A DNA stretch of 64,000 bases from Catellatospora sp. TT07R-123 (GTDB lineage Bacteria; Actinomycetota; Actinomycetes; Mycobacteriales; Micromonosporaceae). The stretch is taken from contig NZ_BNEM01000002.1 of NCBI RefSeq assembly GCF_018327705.1, positions 3,286,001-3,350,000 on the forward strand, in the 5' to 3' direction. Positions 52,706-62,600 of the stretch are shown here, piece by piece. Numbering within the stretch: position 1 is the first letter of the stretch; the number at the start of each line of letters is the position of its first letter. A program made the translations under genes and the position numbers. The notes beneath the pieces were generated by a model that saw only the letters and a program-made list of their open reading frames with translations, had not been told where the DNA came from and ran no database searches.

Positions 52706-54427
52706 CTAGAAGCTCTGGATCGTGGCGATGCGCTCTTCGAGCTGTTCGATGGTGGCCTGGGCGCTGGGCGGGCCGCCGCACTTGGTGCGCAGCTCTGAGT
52801 GGATCTTTCCGTGCGGCAGGCCGGTGCGGTGATGGTGCGCCGCGACCAGGGCGTTGAGCTGGCGGCGCAGGTGGATGCGGCGCTCGGCGGCGGACATGTC
52901 CCGGACCGGCTCACGCTCGGCCTGAGCGGGCGCCTGGGCGCGGTTGCGGCGGATCGTCGCCGCCTGTTCCGCCTGGCGCTTGGTCAGCAGCGCGGACACC
53001 TGGTCGGCGCTGAGCAGGCCCGGCAGGCCCAGGAAGTCCTCCTCCTCGGGGGTGCCCGCCTGGGCGGGCAGCCCGAACGTCGCCCCGTCGAAGATCACCT
53101 GGTCCAGCTCGGCGGTCGCGGACAGCGCCTCGAACTTCTTGGTCAGCTCGCCGCTGGCCTGCTCGGACTCGTTCGCCCGGGCCAGCAGCTCGTCGTCGAG
53201 GCCGTCCTCCTTGACCTTGGGGCCGCCGAGCACGTGGTCGCGCGCCAGCTCCATCTCGCTGGCCAGGCCCAGCAGCTGCGGCACGCTGGGCAGGAAGACG
53301 CTCGCGGTCTCCCCGGGACGCCGCGCCCGCACGAACCGGCCGATGGCCTGCGCGAAGTAGAGCGGGGTGGAGGCGCTGGTGGCGTAGACCCCGACGGCCA
53401 GGCGCGGGATGTCGACGCCCTCGGACACCATCCGGACCGCGACCATCCAGCGCTGCTGCGACCGGGCGAACTCGCCGATCTTCGCCGAGGCGCCCACGTC
53501 GTCGGAGAGGACCACCACGGCCTTCTCGCCGCTGACAGCCTCCAGCAGCTTCGCGTACGCCCGTGCCGTCTGCTGATCGGAGGCGATGACCAGACCGCCC
53601 GCGTCGCCGATGCCGCCCTCGCGCAGCACCTGGAGCCGCGCATCGGCCGCCCGCAGCACCTGCGGCATCCAGTCGCCGCCCGGGTCCAGCGCGGTGCGCC
53701 AGGCCTGCGCGACGAGGTCCTGCGTCAGCGGCTCGCCCAGCCGCACCGCGAGCTCGTCGCCCGCGCTGGTGCGCCACCGGGTCTCCCCCGAGTACGCCAG
53801 GAAGATGACCGGGCGCACGACGCCGTCGGCCAGCGCGTCGGAGTAGCCGTACACGGAGTCGGCGCGGGAGCGCTGCACCTCCCCCACGCTCTCGTACGTC
53901 ACGAACGGGATCGGGTTCTCGTCGGAGCGGAACGGCGTCCCGGTCAGCATCAGGCGCCGCACCGCGGGCTCGAACGCCGACTTCACGCCGTCGCCCCAGC
54001 TGCGCGAGTCGCCGGCGTGATGGATCTCATCCAGGATGACCAGCGTCTTGCGGGTCAGGGTCCGCCGCAGGTGCACGTGCGGAGCCATGCCCACCTGGGC
54101 GTACGTCACCACGACGCCGTGGAAGTCGGCGCCGCTGTACACGTCGGCGTTGCGGAAGGCGCAGTCGAGCTGGATGCCCACCCGGGCTCCCGCCTGCGCC
54201 CACTGGAGCTTCAGGTGCTCGGTCGGTGCGACGACCGTCACCGCGTCGACGGTCCCGTCGGCCAGCAGCTCGGCCGCGATGCGCAGCGCGAACGTGGTCT
54301 TGCCGGCGCCGGGCGTGGCCACCGCGAGGTAATCGGGCGAACGCCGGCGCAGGTACTCGACCAGTGCCTTGCGCTGCCAGGCGCGCAGCGCCGGGAACGA
54401 CTCGGGTACAGGGCGGGGCGGCGCCAC
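52706..54427 (-). CDS. Superfamily 2 DEAD/DEAH-type helicase
   Basis: 573 residues. The first RecA-like domain has a Q-like region (FPALRAWQRKALVEYL), Walker A ATPGAGKTTFALRIA, motif Ia VVAPTEHLKLQWAQ, DEIH box (VILDEIHHAG) and motif III LTGTPFR. The second domain has motif V VSEGVDIPRLAVGVY and motif VI QAIGRFVRAR. The C-terminal 160 residues are charged and not assigned. It resembles XPB/UvrB-like helicases of actinobacteria found next to sigA. GTG 54427 sits 7 nt after AGGAGG; 54529 would add an unsupported Arg-rich extension. It acts on DNA or RNA; the exact substrate is unknown. Confidence 0.92.
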   Translation of the reverse strand: MAPPRPVPESFPALRAWQRKALVEYLRRRSPDYLAVATPGAGKTTFALRIAAELLADGTVDAVTVVAPTEHLKLQWAQAGARVGIQLDCAFRNADVYSGADFHGVVVTYAQVGMAPHVHLRRTLTRKTLVILDEIHHAGDSRSWGDGVKSAFEPAVRRLMLTGTPFRSDENPIPFVTYESVGEVQRSRADSVYGYSDALADGVVRPVIFLAYSGETRWRTSAGDELAVRLGEPLTQDLVAQAWRTALDPGGDWMPQVLRAADARLQVLREGGIGDAGGLVIASDQQTARAYAKLLEAVSGEKAVVVLSDDVGASAKIGEFARSQQRWMVAVRMVSEGVDIPRLAVGVYATSASTPLYFAQAIGRFVRARRPGETASVFLPSVPQLLGLASEMELARDHVLGGPKVKEDGLDDELLARANESEQASGELTKKFEALSATAELDQVIFDGATFGLPAQAGTPEEEDFLGLPGLLSADQVSALLTKRQAEQAATIRRNRAQAPAQAEREPVRDMSAAERRIHLRRQLNALVAAHHHRTGLPHGKIHSELRTKCGGPPSAQATIEQLEERIATIQSF

Positions 54428-54595
54428 GCGACAGCCTCCTGGGGCTCGGGATCGAAAGTCGCACACGGCCGGTCGCGGCGTCCGCTCGCGGCACGCCGTG
54501 CGACTGGCCATGGTTCGGCCCCCGGGCACGACCCCAGCCGTCCGGGTGGGACGGCGGCGACGCCACGAGGGCTGCGGATGGAGTCTATCGGCTAG

Positions 54596-55252
54596 TCACG
54601 GCGCGCCGGTGCGGCCGCCGGGTGTCGCTCCCGCGTTCAGCCTCGGGCGCGGCGCCGACCAGTGCCGGTACAGCGCCGTGATCCGCACCACGAACACCAG
54701 CAGCGCGGCGGCGGTGTACGTGGCCGCGTTGCCCCAGCCGCTGCGGGCCAGGCCCGCCACCACGATCGCGCCCAGCAGCGACGCCACGGCGTAGATCTCG
54801 CGGCGCAGCACCACCGGGATCTCGCCCAGCAGCAGGTCGCGGATCAGGCCGCCGCCGATGCCGGTGAGCATGCCCAGCAGGCACGCCCCGAACGCGGGCA
54901 CCCCGGCGTCGAGGGCCTTGAGGGTGCTGGTGACGGTGAACAGGCCCAGCCCGGCCGCGTCGAGGCCGTACACGGTGCGGCGCAGCCGGTCCAGGTGCGG
55001 GTGCAGCCAGAACACGGCCAGCGAGGCGGTGATCGCGGTGGCCGGGTAGAGCCAGTTCGCGAACGCCAGCGGCGGCACCTGGTTGATGACCAGGTCTCGC
55101 AGGATCCCGCCGCCGAGAGCGGCCACGAAGCCGACGAAGACCACGCCGAAGATGTCCAGCCGCTTGCCGACCGCGGCCGAGCCGCCCGACGCGGCGAAGA
55201 CGGCCACCCCGGTCAGATCGCCGACCAGCAGCGCCACCGACGTACTCTCCAC
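54596..55252 (-). CDS. TRIC-like cation channel family protein (UPF0126)
   Basis: 218 residues with seven predicted helices arranged as two repeats. Each repeat carries the family signature: GVVFVGFVAALGGGILRDLV and GACLLGMLTGIGGGLIRDLL (Gly-Gly-Gly-x-x-Arg-Asp). Prokaryotic TRIC proteins form K+/cation channels. The N-terminal frame starts at GTG 55252. It follows rbsK across a short gap on the same strand. Confidence 0.92.
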   Translation of the reverse strand: MESTSVALLVGDLTGVAVFAASGGSAAVGKRLDIFGVVFVGFVAALGGGILRDLVINQVPPLAFANWLYPATAITASLAVFWLHPHLDRLRRTVYGLDAAGLGLFTVTSTLKALDAGVPAFGACLLGMLTGIGGGLIRDLLLGEIPVVLRREIYAVASLLGAIVVAGLARSGWGNAATYTAAALLVFVVRITALYRHWSAPRPRLNAGATPGGRTGAP

Positions 55253-55279
55253 CGCCGCAGGCTACTGCACCCGCCCGGG

Positions 55280-56194
55280 TCAACCCGTGACGTAGGTCGC
55301 CGTGTAGAGGGTGGTGATCTCGGCGACGGTGGGCAGGGACGGGGAGGCGCCGCGCCGGCGGGCGCAGCAGGCACCGGCGGCGCAGGCCCAGCGCAGCGCG
55401 TCGAGCACCGGGCGCCCCTCGGCCAGGGCGACGGCCAGGGCTCCGGTGAAGGCGTCCCCGGCGGCGGTGGAGTCGACGGCCTCGACCCGCGGCGCGGGCA
55501 CCTGGAGCCGTACCCCCGTGCGGTCGGCGTAGGCCGCACCGGCCGCGCCCAGGGTGAGCACCACCCGCGGGACCGCCGCCAGCAGCCGCTCCAGCAGCTC
55601 GCCGGGGCTGCCGTCGGCACCGGCCAGCGCCGCGGCCTCGCCCCGGTTGACCACCAGCACGTCCACCGCGTCGAGCAGGCCGTCCGGGAGCGGGCGCACG
55701 GGGGCCGCGTTGAGGATGGTGAGGATCCCGCCGCCACGGCCCGCGCGCAGCGCCTGGGCCACCGCCTCGGGCGGGATCTCCAGCTGGCAGACGACCGCGT
55801 CGCCGCCCGCGACCAGGGCCAGGTCGGCCTCGTCCAGCGCGGTGAGCTGAGCGTTCGCGCCGGGGGCGACGACGATGATGTTCTCGGCGGCGGCGTCGAC
55901 GGCGATCAGGGCCACGCCTGACGGGCCGTCCACGCGGCGCAGGCCGTCCAGGTCCACCCCGGCGGCGGCGAGGCTGCCGCGCAGTTCGTCACCGAAGGCG
56001 TCGCGCCCGACGGCGCCGATGAAGTGGCACCGCGCACCGGCGCGGGCGGCGGCGACGGCCTGGTTGGCGCCCTTGCCGCCGGGAACGCTGAGGAAGTCGG
56101 TGCCCAGCACCGTCTCGCCGGGGCGCGGGAGCGTGGCCGTACTGACCACGAGGTCCATGTTCGCGCTGCCCACGACGACCACGTCGGCGGTCAC
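55280..56194 (-). CDS. rbsK: Ribokinase
   Basis: 304 residues of the PfkB sugar-kinase family. The N-terminal ribokinase signature is VVVGSANMDLVV and PGGKGANQAVAAARAG. The C-terminal PfkB motif with the catalytic Asp is VDSTAAGDAFTGALAVAL. It phosphorylates ribose, or a closely related sugar, with ATP. GTG 56194 is best supported (GGGAG 5-8 nt upstream); 56275 would add an Arg-rich tail. Deoxyribokinase activity cannot be excluded. Confidence 0.9.
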   Translation of the reverse strand: MTADVVVVGSANMDLVVSTATLPRPGETVLGTDFLSVPGGKGANQAVAAARAGARCHFIGAVGRDAFGDELRGSLAAAGVDLDGLRRVDGPSGVALIAVDAAAENIIVVAPGANAQLTALDEADLALVAGGDAVVCQLEIPPEAVAQALRAGRGGGILTILNAAPVRPLPDGLLDAVDVLVVNRGEAAALAGADGSPGELLERLLAAVPRVVLTLGAAGAAYADRTGVRLQVPAPRVEAVDSTAAGDAFTGALAVALAEGRPVLDALRWACAAGACCARRRGASPSLPTVAEITTLYTATYVTG

Positions 56195-56290
56195 GGCCAC
56201 TCCCGTCGGCGGCGCCGCACGCGCCGCGACCTCGGGCCAGCGAACCCCCCGTGTGTGCCGGCGGGACACCGGCACGGTCTCACCAGCACG

Positions 56291-56536
56291 TCACTCGGAG
56301 AGGGTCTCGTATATCTCGCGGCACTCGGGACAGACGGGGAAGCGGTTGGGGTCGCGGCTGGGCACCCAGACCTTGCCGCACAGGGCCCGGACCGGGGTTC
56401 CCTCGACCATCGCCTGGAGGAGTTTGTCCTTCGGCGCGTAGTGCGACAGGCGCTCGTGATCGCCCTCGTCCAACCGGTAGTCGGTGGCGACGCGCTCATC
56501 AAGTGTGGTGCTGGGAGTAGTCACTGGTGTGGTCAC
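56291..56536 (-). CDS. DUF3039 family protein
   Basis: 81 residues. HYAPKDKLLQAMVEGTPVRA is followed by a Cys-containing module ALCGKVWVPSRDPNRFPVCP-x-CREIYE, which looks like a zinc ribbon with three or four ligands. DUF3039 proteins are confined to actinobacteria and are uncharacterised. ATG 56536. It is divergent from psuG. Confidence 0.93.
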   Translation of the reverse strand: MTTPVTTPSTTLDERVATDYRLDEGDHERLSHYAPKDKLLQAMVEGTPVRALCGKVWVPSRDPNRFPVCPECREIYETLSE

Positions 56537-56646
56537 CCGAACATTGTCTCAGGTGAGCGGCGCGAGTCCCAGTCTGATATCCCCGCCGGGCCGGTGACCG
56601 GCGCCGGAGCGCGACCGGAACCGGGCCGCGTCGATCGGGTAGCGTC

Positions 56647-57570
56647 ATGATCGTGACTGAGCTGAGCATCAACCTCGGCGCGGAGGTGAAGGCGGCCCTG
56701 GCGACCGGGCAGCCCGTCGTCGCGCTGGAGAGCACCATCGTCTCGCACGGGCTGCCCCGGCCCGACAACCTGCGCGTGGCCCGCGAGATCGAGCAGATCG
56801 TCCGCGACAACGGCGCCGTGCCCGCCACCATCGGCATGGTGGGCGGCCGGATCGTCGTCGGCATCGACGACGAGTCGCTGACCCGCCTGGCCGTGGGCGA
56901 GAACGTGGCGAAGCTCTCCGTCCGGGATCTGGCCATCGCCGCGGCGCTGGGCGCCGACGGGGCCACCACCGTGGCCAGCACCAGCGCGATCGCGGCGGCC
57001 GCCGGGATCGGCGTCTTCGCCACCGGCGGGCTCGGCGGCGTACACCGGGAGGCGGCGCAGACGTTCGACGAGTCGGCCGACCTGACCACGCTGTCGGAGA
57101 CGCCCATCGTGGTGGTCTGCGCCGGGGTCAAGTCGATCCTCGACGTGGGCGCGACCCTGGAGCGGCTGGAGACCCTCGGCGTCGGCGTGGCGGGCTACCA
57201 GACCGACCGCTTCCCCGGCTTCTTCATCCGGGACAGCGGGTTCGGCGTCGACTGGCGGGTCGACTCCCCGGAGCAGGTCGCGCTGGCCATGCGCGCCCAG
57301 CGGGACCAGGGCGTGCACCGCGGCGCGATCGTGGTGGCCAACCCGCTGCCGCTGGACGAGCAGCTCGACCCCGCCCTGCACGACCGGGTCCTGGCCGAGG
57401 GCCTGGCCATCGTCGAGCGCGACAGCGTCACCGGCAAGCAGGTGACGCCGGTGCTGCTGTCGCACTTCCACTCGGCCACGCACGGAGAGAGCCTGGCGGT
57501 CAACGTACGGATCATCCTGCGCAACGCGGCCCTGGCCGCCCAGATCGCGGTCGCGGCGGCGAACCGGTGA
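56647..57570 (+). CDS. psuG: Pseudouridine-5'-phosphate glycosidase
   Basis: 307 residues. It reversibly cleaves pseudouridine-5'-phosphate to uracil and ribose-5-phosphate. Family motifs are PVVALESTIVSHGLPRPDN, GVFATGGLGGVHREAAQTFD (with catalytic residues), VVCAGVKSILDVGATLE and LVLETLGVG-x-GYQTDRFPGFF. ATG 56647, with GTG 56656 also possible. It overlaps psuK (GTGA), so the two make a complete pseudouridine breakdown pathway. Confidence 0.95.
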   Translation: MIVTELSINLGAEVKAALATGQPVVALESTIVSHGLPRPDNLRVAREIEQIVRDNGAVPATIGMVGGRIVVGIDDESLTRLAVGENVAKLSVRDLAIAAALGADGATTVASTSAIAAAAGIGVFATGGLGGVHREAAQTFDESADLTTLSETPIVVVCAGVKSILDVGATLERLETLGVGVAGYQTDRFPGFFIRDSGFGVDWRVDSPEQVALAMRAQRDQGVHRGAIVVANPLPLDEQLDPALHDRVLAEGLAIVERDSVTGKQVTPVLLSHFHSATHGESLAVNVRIILRNAALAAQIAVAAANR

Positions 57571-58475
57571 TCCTCACCGTCGGCGACCTGGTCACCGACG
57601 TCCTGGCGGTGCTGCGGGCGCCGCTGGCGCCCGGCTCCGACACCCCGGCCACCGTGCACGTGGCCGGGGGCGGCCAGGCCGCCAACACCGCCGCCTGGCT
57701 GGCCGCGATCGGCGCGCCGGTGACCTTCGTGGGCGCCGTCGGCGACGACCAGGCCGGGCGCGACCGGCTCGCCGAACTGCACCAGGCGGGCGTACGCACG
57801 CAGGTCAGCGTCCGCCCCGGGGCGTCCACCGGCAGCATCGTGGTGCTCACCCACGGCGGCGAGCGCACCTTCATCAGCGACCGGGGCGCGAACCTGCTGC
57901 TCGCCTCGACCGACGTCGACGCGGCGATCGAGCGGGGCGGCCAGCTGCTGCACCTGTCCGGGTACACGCTGCTGGACCAGCCGTCCCGCCCGGCCGGGCG
58001 CCGGGCGCTGGCCGCCGCCCGGGCGGCGGGGCTGCGTACCAGCGTGGACGCGGCCTCGGCGGCGCCGCTGCACGCGGTCACCACGGAGCTGATCGACGAC
58101 GGGCCGACCGGGCACCCGTTCCTGGACTGGATCCGCGGGGTCGACCTGCTGCTGGCCAACGCCGACGAGGCGACCGCGCTGGCCGGGCCGGGCCTGCCCG
58201 CCGACCAGGCCATGGCGCTGTCGTACGCGATCGGCGGTCAGGTCGTCGTCAAGCTCGGGCCGTACGGGGCGCTGTGGGCGGGACCGGCGGGGGTCGTGCA
58301 CCTGCCGACCGAACCGGCGCCGATGGTCGACGCGACCGGCGCGGGCGACGCGTTCGCGGCCGGGCTGCTGCACGCCTGGATGTCCGGCGCCGACCCCGTG
58401 CAGTGCCTCCAGGCCGCCTGCCACCTCGGCGCCCAGGCGATCGGCCTGGTCGGCGCCCGCCCACCGCTGCCCTGA
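57567..58475 (+). CDS. psuK: PfkB-family kinase, probable pseudouridine kinase
   Basis: 302 residues of the ribokinase fold. N-terminal GGGQAANTAAWLAAIGAPV and FVGAVGDDQAG; the C-terminal PfkB motif is VDATGAGDAFAAGLLHAW with the catalytic Asp. The GTG start at 57567 overlaps the psuG stop codon. It is named from coupling to psuG, since PsuK supplies PsuG's substrate. It differs clearly from the ribokinase at 55280. Confidence 0.85.
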   Translation: MILTVGDLVTDVLAVLRAPLAPGSDTPATVHVAGGGQAANTAAWLAAIGAPVTFVGAVGDDQAGRDRLAELHQAGVRTQVSVRPGASTGSIVVLTHGGERTFISDRGANLLLASTDVDAAIERGGQLLHLSGYTLLDQPSRPAGRRALAAARAAGLRTSVDAASAAPLHAVTTELIDDGPTGHPFLDWIRGVDLLLANADEATALAGPGLPADQAMALSYAIGGQVVVKLGPYGALWAGPAGVVHLPTEPAPMVDATGAGDAFAAGLLHAWMSGADPVQCLQAACHLGAQAIGLVGARPPLP

Positions 58476-58564
58476 TCCCCGCTGCCCTGATCGCCGCCCC
58501 GGGGCGGCAGGGACGGGCCGGCAGGAGCAGGATGGAGGGGGAAGCTCGGAGCAGGGAGGCGCGC

Positions 58565-58936
58565 GTGAAGCGGCAGGAGAACCAGCCGGTGCTGATCACG
58601 GATGCGGCGCCCAGCCAGGACGAGGAGCTCAAGTTCCGCGAGCGGCGCTACATCGCGATGATGCTGCTGCGCGCCGCCTGCCTGATCCTCGCGGGCGTGC
58701 TGGCCATCGTCCACGCACCGCTGCTGTGGCTGTGGCTGCCGCTGTGCGGCGTGGGCATGGTGCTGCTGCCCTGGTTGGCGGTGCTCCTGGCCAACGACCG
58801 GGCGCCCAAGGAGGAGCACCGGTTCAAGCGCTACCGCCGCCAGACGCTGCCCCCGAACGCCCTGCCCAGCAAGCCTGCGGGCGAGACGTTCGAGGGCGAG
58901 ACGCTGGACGGCGTGACCGTCGACGACCAGCGGTAG
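58565..58936 (+). CDS. DUF3099 membrane protein
   Basis: 123 residues with two membrane helices (about 32-53 and 56-76, AACLILAGVLAIVHAPLLWL) flanked by QPVLITDAAPSQDEEL at the N-terminus and an acidic C-terminus. DUF3099 is an actinobacterial family of unknown function. GTG 58565 has GGGAGG. ATG 58532, with AGGAG, is an equally good start and would add 11 residues. Confidence 0.87.
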   Translation: MKRQENQPVLITDAAPSQDEELKFRERRYIAMMLLRAACLILAGVLAIVHAPLLWLWLPLCGVGMVLLPWLAVLLANDRAPKEEHRFKRYRRQTLPPNALPSKPAGETFEGETLDGVTVDDQR

Positions 58937-58939
58937 CGG

Positions 58940-59674
58940 CTAGCCCAGCCGGACGCGTACCCGCCGGTTGGCCTTGCCCTTGCTCTCCACCTTGACCACC
59001 TGGAGCTTGCCGATCTGCGACGTCGAGGCCACGTGGGTGCCGCCGTCGGCCTGCACGTCCAGCCCGACGATGTCGACGATGCGGATCTCCTGCTCGTCGG
59101 CCGGGATCAGGTTCGACTGGGTGCGGATGATGTCCGGCAGCGCCAGCGCCTCCTCGCGGCCCAGCACCCGGGTCACCACCTGCCGGTCCGCGCCCACCTC
59201 GGCGTTGACCAGCTCCTCCAGCCGGGCCTTGAAGTCGCCCGGCACCTCGGGCAGGTTGAAGTCCATCCGGGCCTCGCCCGGCTCCATGTTCCCGCCGGTG
59301 ACCAGCGCCCCGAAGTCGCGGAACACCACCCCGCACAGCACGTGCAGGCCCGAGTGGGTGCGCATCAGCAGGCTGCGGCGGGTGTCCTCGACCGCTCCGG
59401 CGACGGCCGTGCCCGCGGGCGGCACCGGGTCGCCTTCCTCGGGGATCAGCCACAGGTCGTCGCCCTTGCGGGTGCCCGCGATCCGGGTCTGCACGCCCTG
59501 CCACAGCAGCACGCCGTGGTCCGGCGGCTGGCCCCCGCCGCCCGGGTAGAACGCGGAGCGGTCGAGCACGATCCCCTGCTCGGGGTCGCTGTACACGACG
59601 GTGCAGGTCCACTCGCGCAGGGTGGGATCGGCCAGGTCGAGGCGCTCGGTGCGCCCGTGGTGTGTGACGCCCAT
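58940..59674 (-). CDS. AlaX-type alanyl-tRNA editing protein
   Basis: 244 residues. It matches the editing half of AlaRS: DRSAFYPGGGGQPPDHGVLL, the first metal motif His107-x3-His111 (RTHSGLHVL), and SGRIDFN-like RMDFN. In the second motif the usual Cys is Asp210 (QADGGTHVAST, His214). AlaX proteins remove Ser or Gly from tRNA-Ala. The changed ligand is seen in other actinobacterial homologues, from memory, and need not abolish activity. ATG 59674 lies 11 nt after the NRPS stop, so it may be co-transcribed. Confidence 0.9.
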   Translation of the reverse strand: MGVTHHGRTERLDLADPTLREWTCTVVYSDPEQGIVLDRSAFYPGGGGQPPDHGVLLWQGVQTRIAGTRKGDDLWLIPEEGDPVPPAGTAVAGAVEDTRRSLLMRTHSGLHVLCGVVFRDFGALVTGGNMEPGEARMDFNLPEVPGDFKARLEELVNAEVGADRQVVTRVLGREEALALPDIIRTQSNLIPADEQEIRIVDIVGLDVQADGGTHVASTSQIGKLQVVKVESKGKANRRVRVRLG

Positions 59675-59685
59675 GACCGCGCAGT

Positions 59686-62600
59686 CTATCCCCGTTCCCG
59701 GTGGGCGGGTTCGACGTTGCGGGCCTCGACGGTGCCGTCGGCGAGGATGTGCAGCAGCACCTCCTGCGTCTCGGGCCGGGGCTTGGCCGCCTTCGCCCTG
59801 CGGCCGGGCCGCCCCACCGACTTGGCGACGGCGGGCCGCGGCGACCTGCCGCCGCGGCGGTCGGCCCGGCGCGCCCTGGGCCGCACCGCGACGGTGAGCC
59901 AGCACTGCTGGTCGTCGTTTCCCCACTGCTCCTGGTGGAACCAGCACTTCGCCCCGGTCGCCCCCGGCACCAGCACCTCGGGCGGGTCCAGGCGGGTGTC
60001 GAGGCCGTCCAGGCGGTCCAGGTCGGCGGTGCCGGCGCAGCGGGCGTACGCCTCCTTGAGCGTCCACATGCGCAGGAAGCGCTCCGGGCGCTGCTCGGCG
60101 TCGGTCTGCGCGAGCCGGGTCTGCTCGTCGGCGGACAGCAGCGGCCAGGGCAGCGCGTCCGGCGTGCGCTCGGCGGTGCCCAGGTCGACGCCGACGTCGT
60201 ACGACTCCGACACCGCGATCGCCAGCAGCGTGGGCGTCTGGGCGAAACTCAGGTCGATCCCGCTGACCGGCCCGAACACCGCGAGCTTGCCGAAGCCGCT
60301 GCGTCCCAGCACCCAGTCGCGCGGGGCGACCTCGCCGTGCCACTCGATCGACAGGATCATGCGGATCAGCGCCCGGGTCACCACGTACGCGCTGCGCCGC
60401 TCGCCGGAGCGCAGGGTCGCCGCCTCCGCGATCTCGTCGGCGCTGAGGAACTGGGCCAGCTCGCCCTGGCGGCGGTGGCACTCCTGGGCCCGGAACAGCG
60501 ACAGCGCCAGCTCGGCGGCCTGCCCGCGCCGCTGGGCCGGGGTGGCGCGCAGCTCGGCCAGCAGCAGCCGGGCGGCGGCACGCGACCCGCTGCGCGGACC
60601 GGCCGGTGCGGTCGCGGCGACGGTCACGCCGACGGCCTCGGCGGCGGGTTCGGCGGCGGACCCGGCGGCCTCGGCCGCGAGTTCGGCCGCGAGTTCGTCG
60701 GCCAGCTGCGCCGCGAGCTCGCACACCGACGGCGCGGGCAGCTCCACCCGGACCTGGTGGGCCGGGTTGCCGTCCCATACCTGCCCGGCCGGGATCTGCT
60801 CGCCCTTCATCAGGAACGAGTGCGGCCCGAGCACCCCGCCGTCGTCGATGCGTACGCCGTAGTGGACGAACGCGCCGACGCCGAGGGTGCAGCCGGAGCC
60901 GACCTCGCTGGGCTCGGAGCGGAAGATCCCGTCCTCCTGCGAGTGGCACTGGATCACGCTGGTGGCGTTGAGGGTGGCCTCGTCGCCGATGCTGACCAGC
61001 GTCTTCTCCGGGATGTAGCAGCCGTCGTCGAACAGCCGCCGGCCGACCCGCACGCCCAGCGCCCGCCAGATCATGCCCCGGAACGGCGTGCCCGCGAACG
61101 GCACGGCCGCCTCCAGCTTCCACAGCCGCTCGTGCCACCAGTAGTACGGGTCGTAGATGGAGCAGCGCATCGGCCGCAGCCGCCGGAACCGGCCCACCGC
61201 GCGCTCGACCAGCACCGTGAACGCCGTGTGGTAGACCAGCCCGGCCACCCCGGCGGCGGGCAGCACCGACAGCCCCCAGTCCGACAGCAGGTCCAGGCTC
61301 GCCAGGGTGAGCAGGAACGCGCCGTACGCGTAGACCAGCCCGACCAGCAGGTAGAGCCCGATGGTGGCCAGGTTGTAGCGGTTCTTGGCGCGCAGCCGCC
61401 GCGCCAGCTCGGCGCCGGTGGGCCGGTCGCCGGGCTCGCGGGCCGTCCCGCGCGGGATCTCGAACGACGGCGACCCGAGCAGGCCGGTGCCGGTGTGCTG
61501 CGGTCCGGTGACCGGCACCGCCGTCTTGGTGCCGAACAGGCAGTCCTCGCCCACGGTCGCCTGCGGCGGGTAGGCCAGGTTGTTGCCGAGGAAGCTGCGC
61601 GGCGGCACCGCGGTGCGCGACAGCCGGAACGAGGTCGCCGACACGTCGCTGTTGATCAGCGAGAGCCCGTCGGAGACCATGGTCCCGGGGCCCACGCTGC
61701 ACAGGTACGGCGAGTCGTGCTTGAGCTCGTTGCCGAAGTTCGAGCCGGTCTGCACCACCCGGCCCAGGTCGTAGCCCAGCCAGCGCAGGTAGTGCACGAT
61801 GTACGAGCTGTCGCCGAACAGCCGCATGAAGTACGCCGAGTTGCTCCACCGGCCGACCGCGACCTGCAACCAGTGGTGGATGCCGTAGAGCCGGTAGACC
61901 CGGCCGGGCTTCAGGAACAGGTTGAACAGCCGGGGCACGGTCAGGATCACGGCCAGCGCGAGCAGGGCGCCGCCGAGGTACAGGATCGCGGTGATGATCG
62001 CGACGTCGCGGTAGTAGTACCCCCGCGTGATCGTCAGGTCCGCCGCGCCCAGCATCCGGGTCAGCACCGGCACCCGGGTCAGCAGCACGACCAGGAAGCC
62101 CCAGGCCAGCGGGCCGGTGAGCAGCAGCAGGTTGAGCAGTTTCAGCGTGCAGTACACGGTCTTGCGCACCGGCCCGATCCGCATCGGCGGCACGGTCGGC
62201 AGGTCGCCGCCCGCGCGCTGGGCCGGGCTGCCCTGCCAGTACTCCCCCGCCGGGACCTCCTGCGCCGCGTGCAGCGACGAGGCGTGCCCGAGCCGGGCGC
62301 CGTCGCCGATGCGGGTGTCGATGTCGAGCACCGCCTGCTCGCCGACGACCGCCCCGGCGCCGATGCCGACGGGCCCGGTCTGGATCAGGCCGGCGTGCGC
62401 GCGGTACCCGCTGAACTGGACGTCCTTGCGCACGACCGCGCCCGCGCCGATGGTGAGCAGGTCGGTGCAGACCGGCACGGTGGTGGACATGACGACCGCG
62501 CCGGGGCCGATCTTCGCGCCGAGCAGCCGCAGGTAGACGTTGTAGAGCGGGGTGCCCGCGAAGCCGGTCAGCGGGTTGCCGCGCACCGCGGCGCGCCCGA

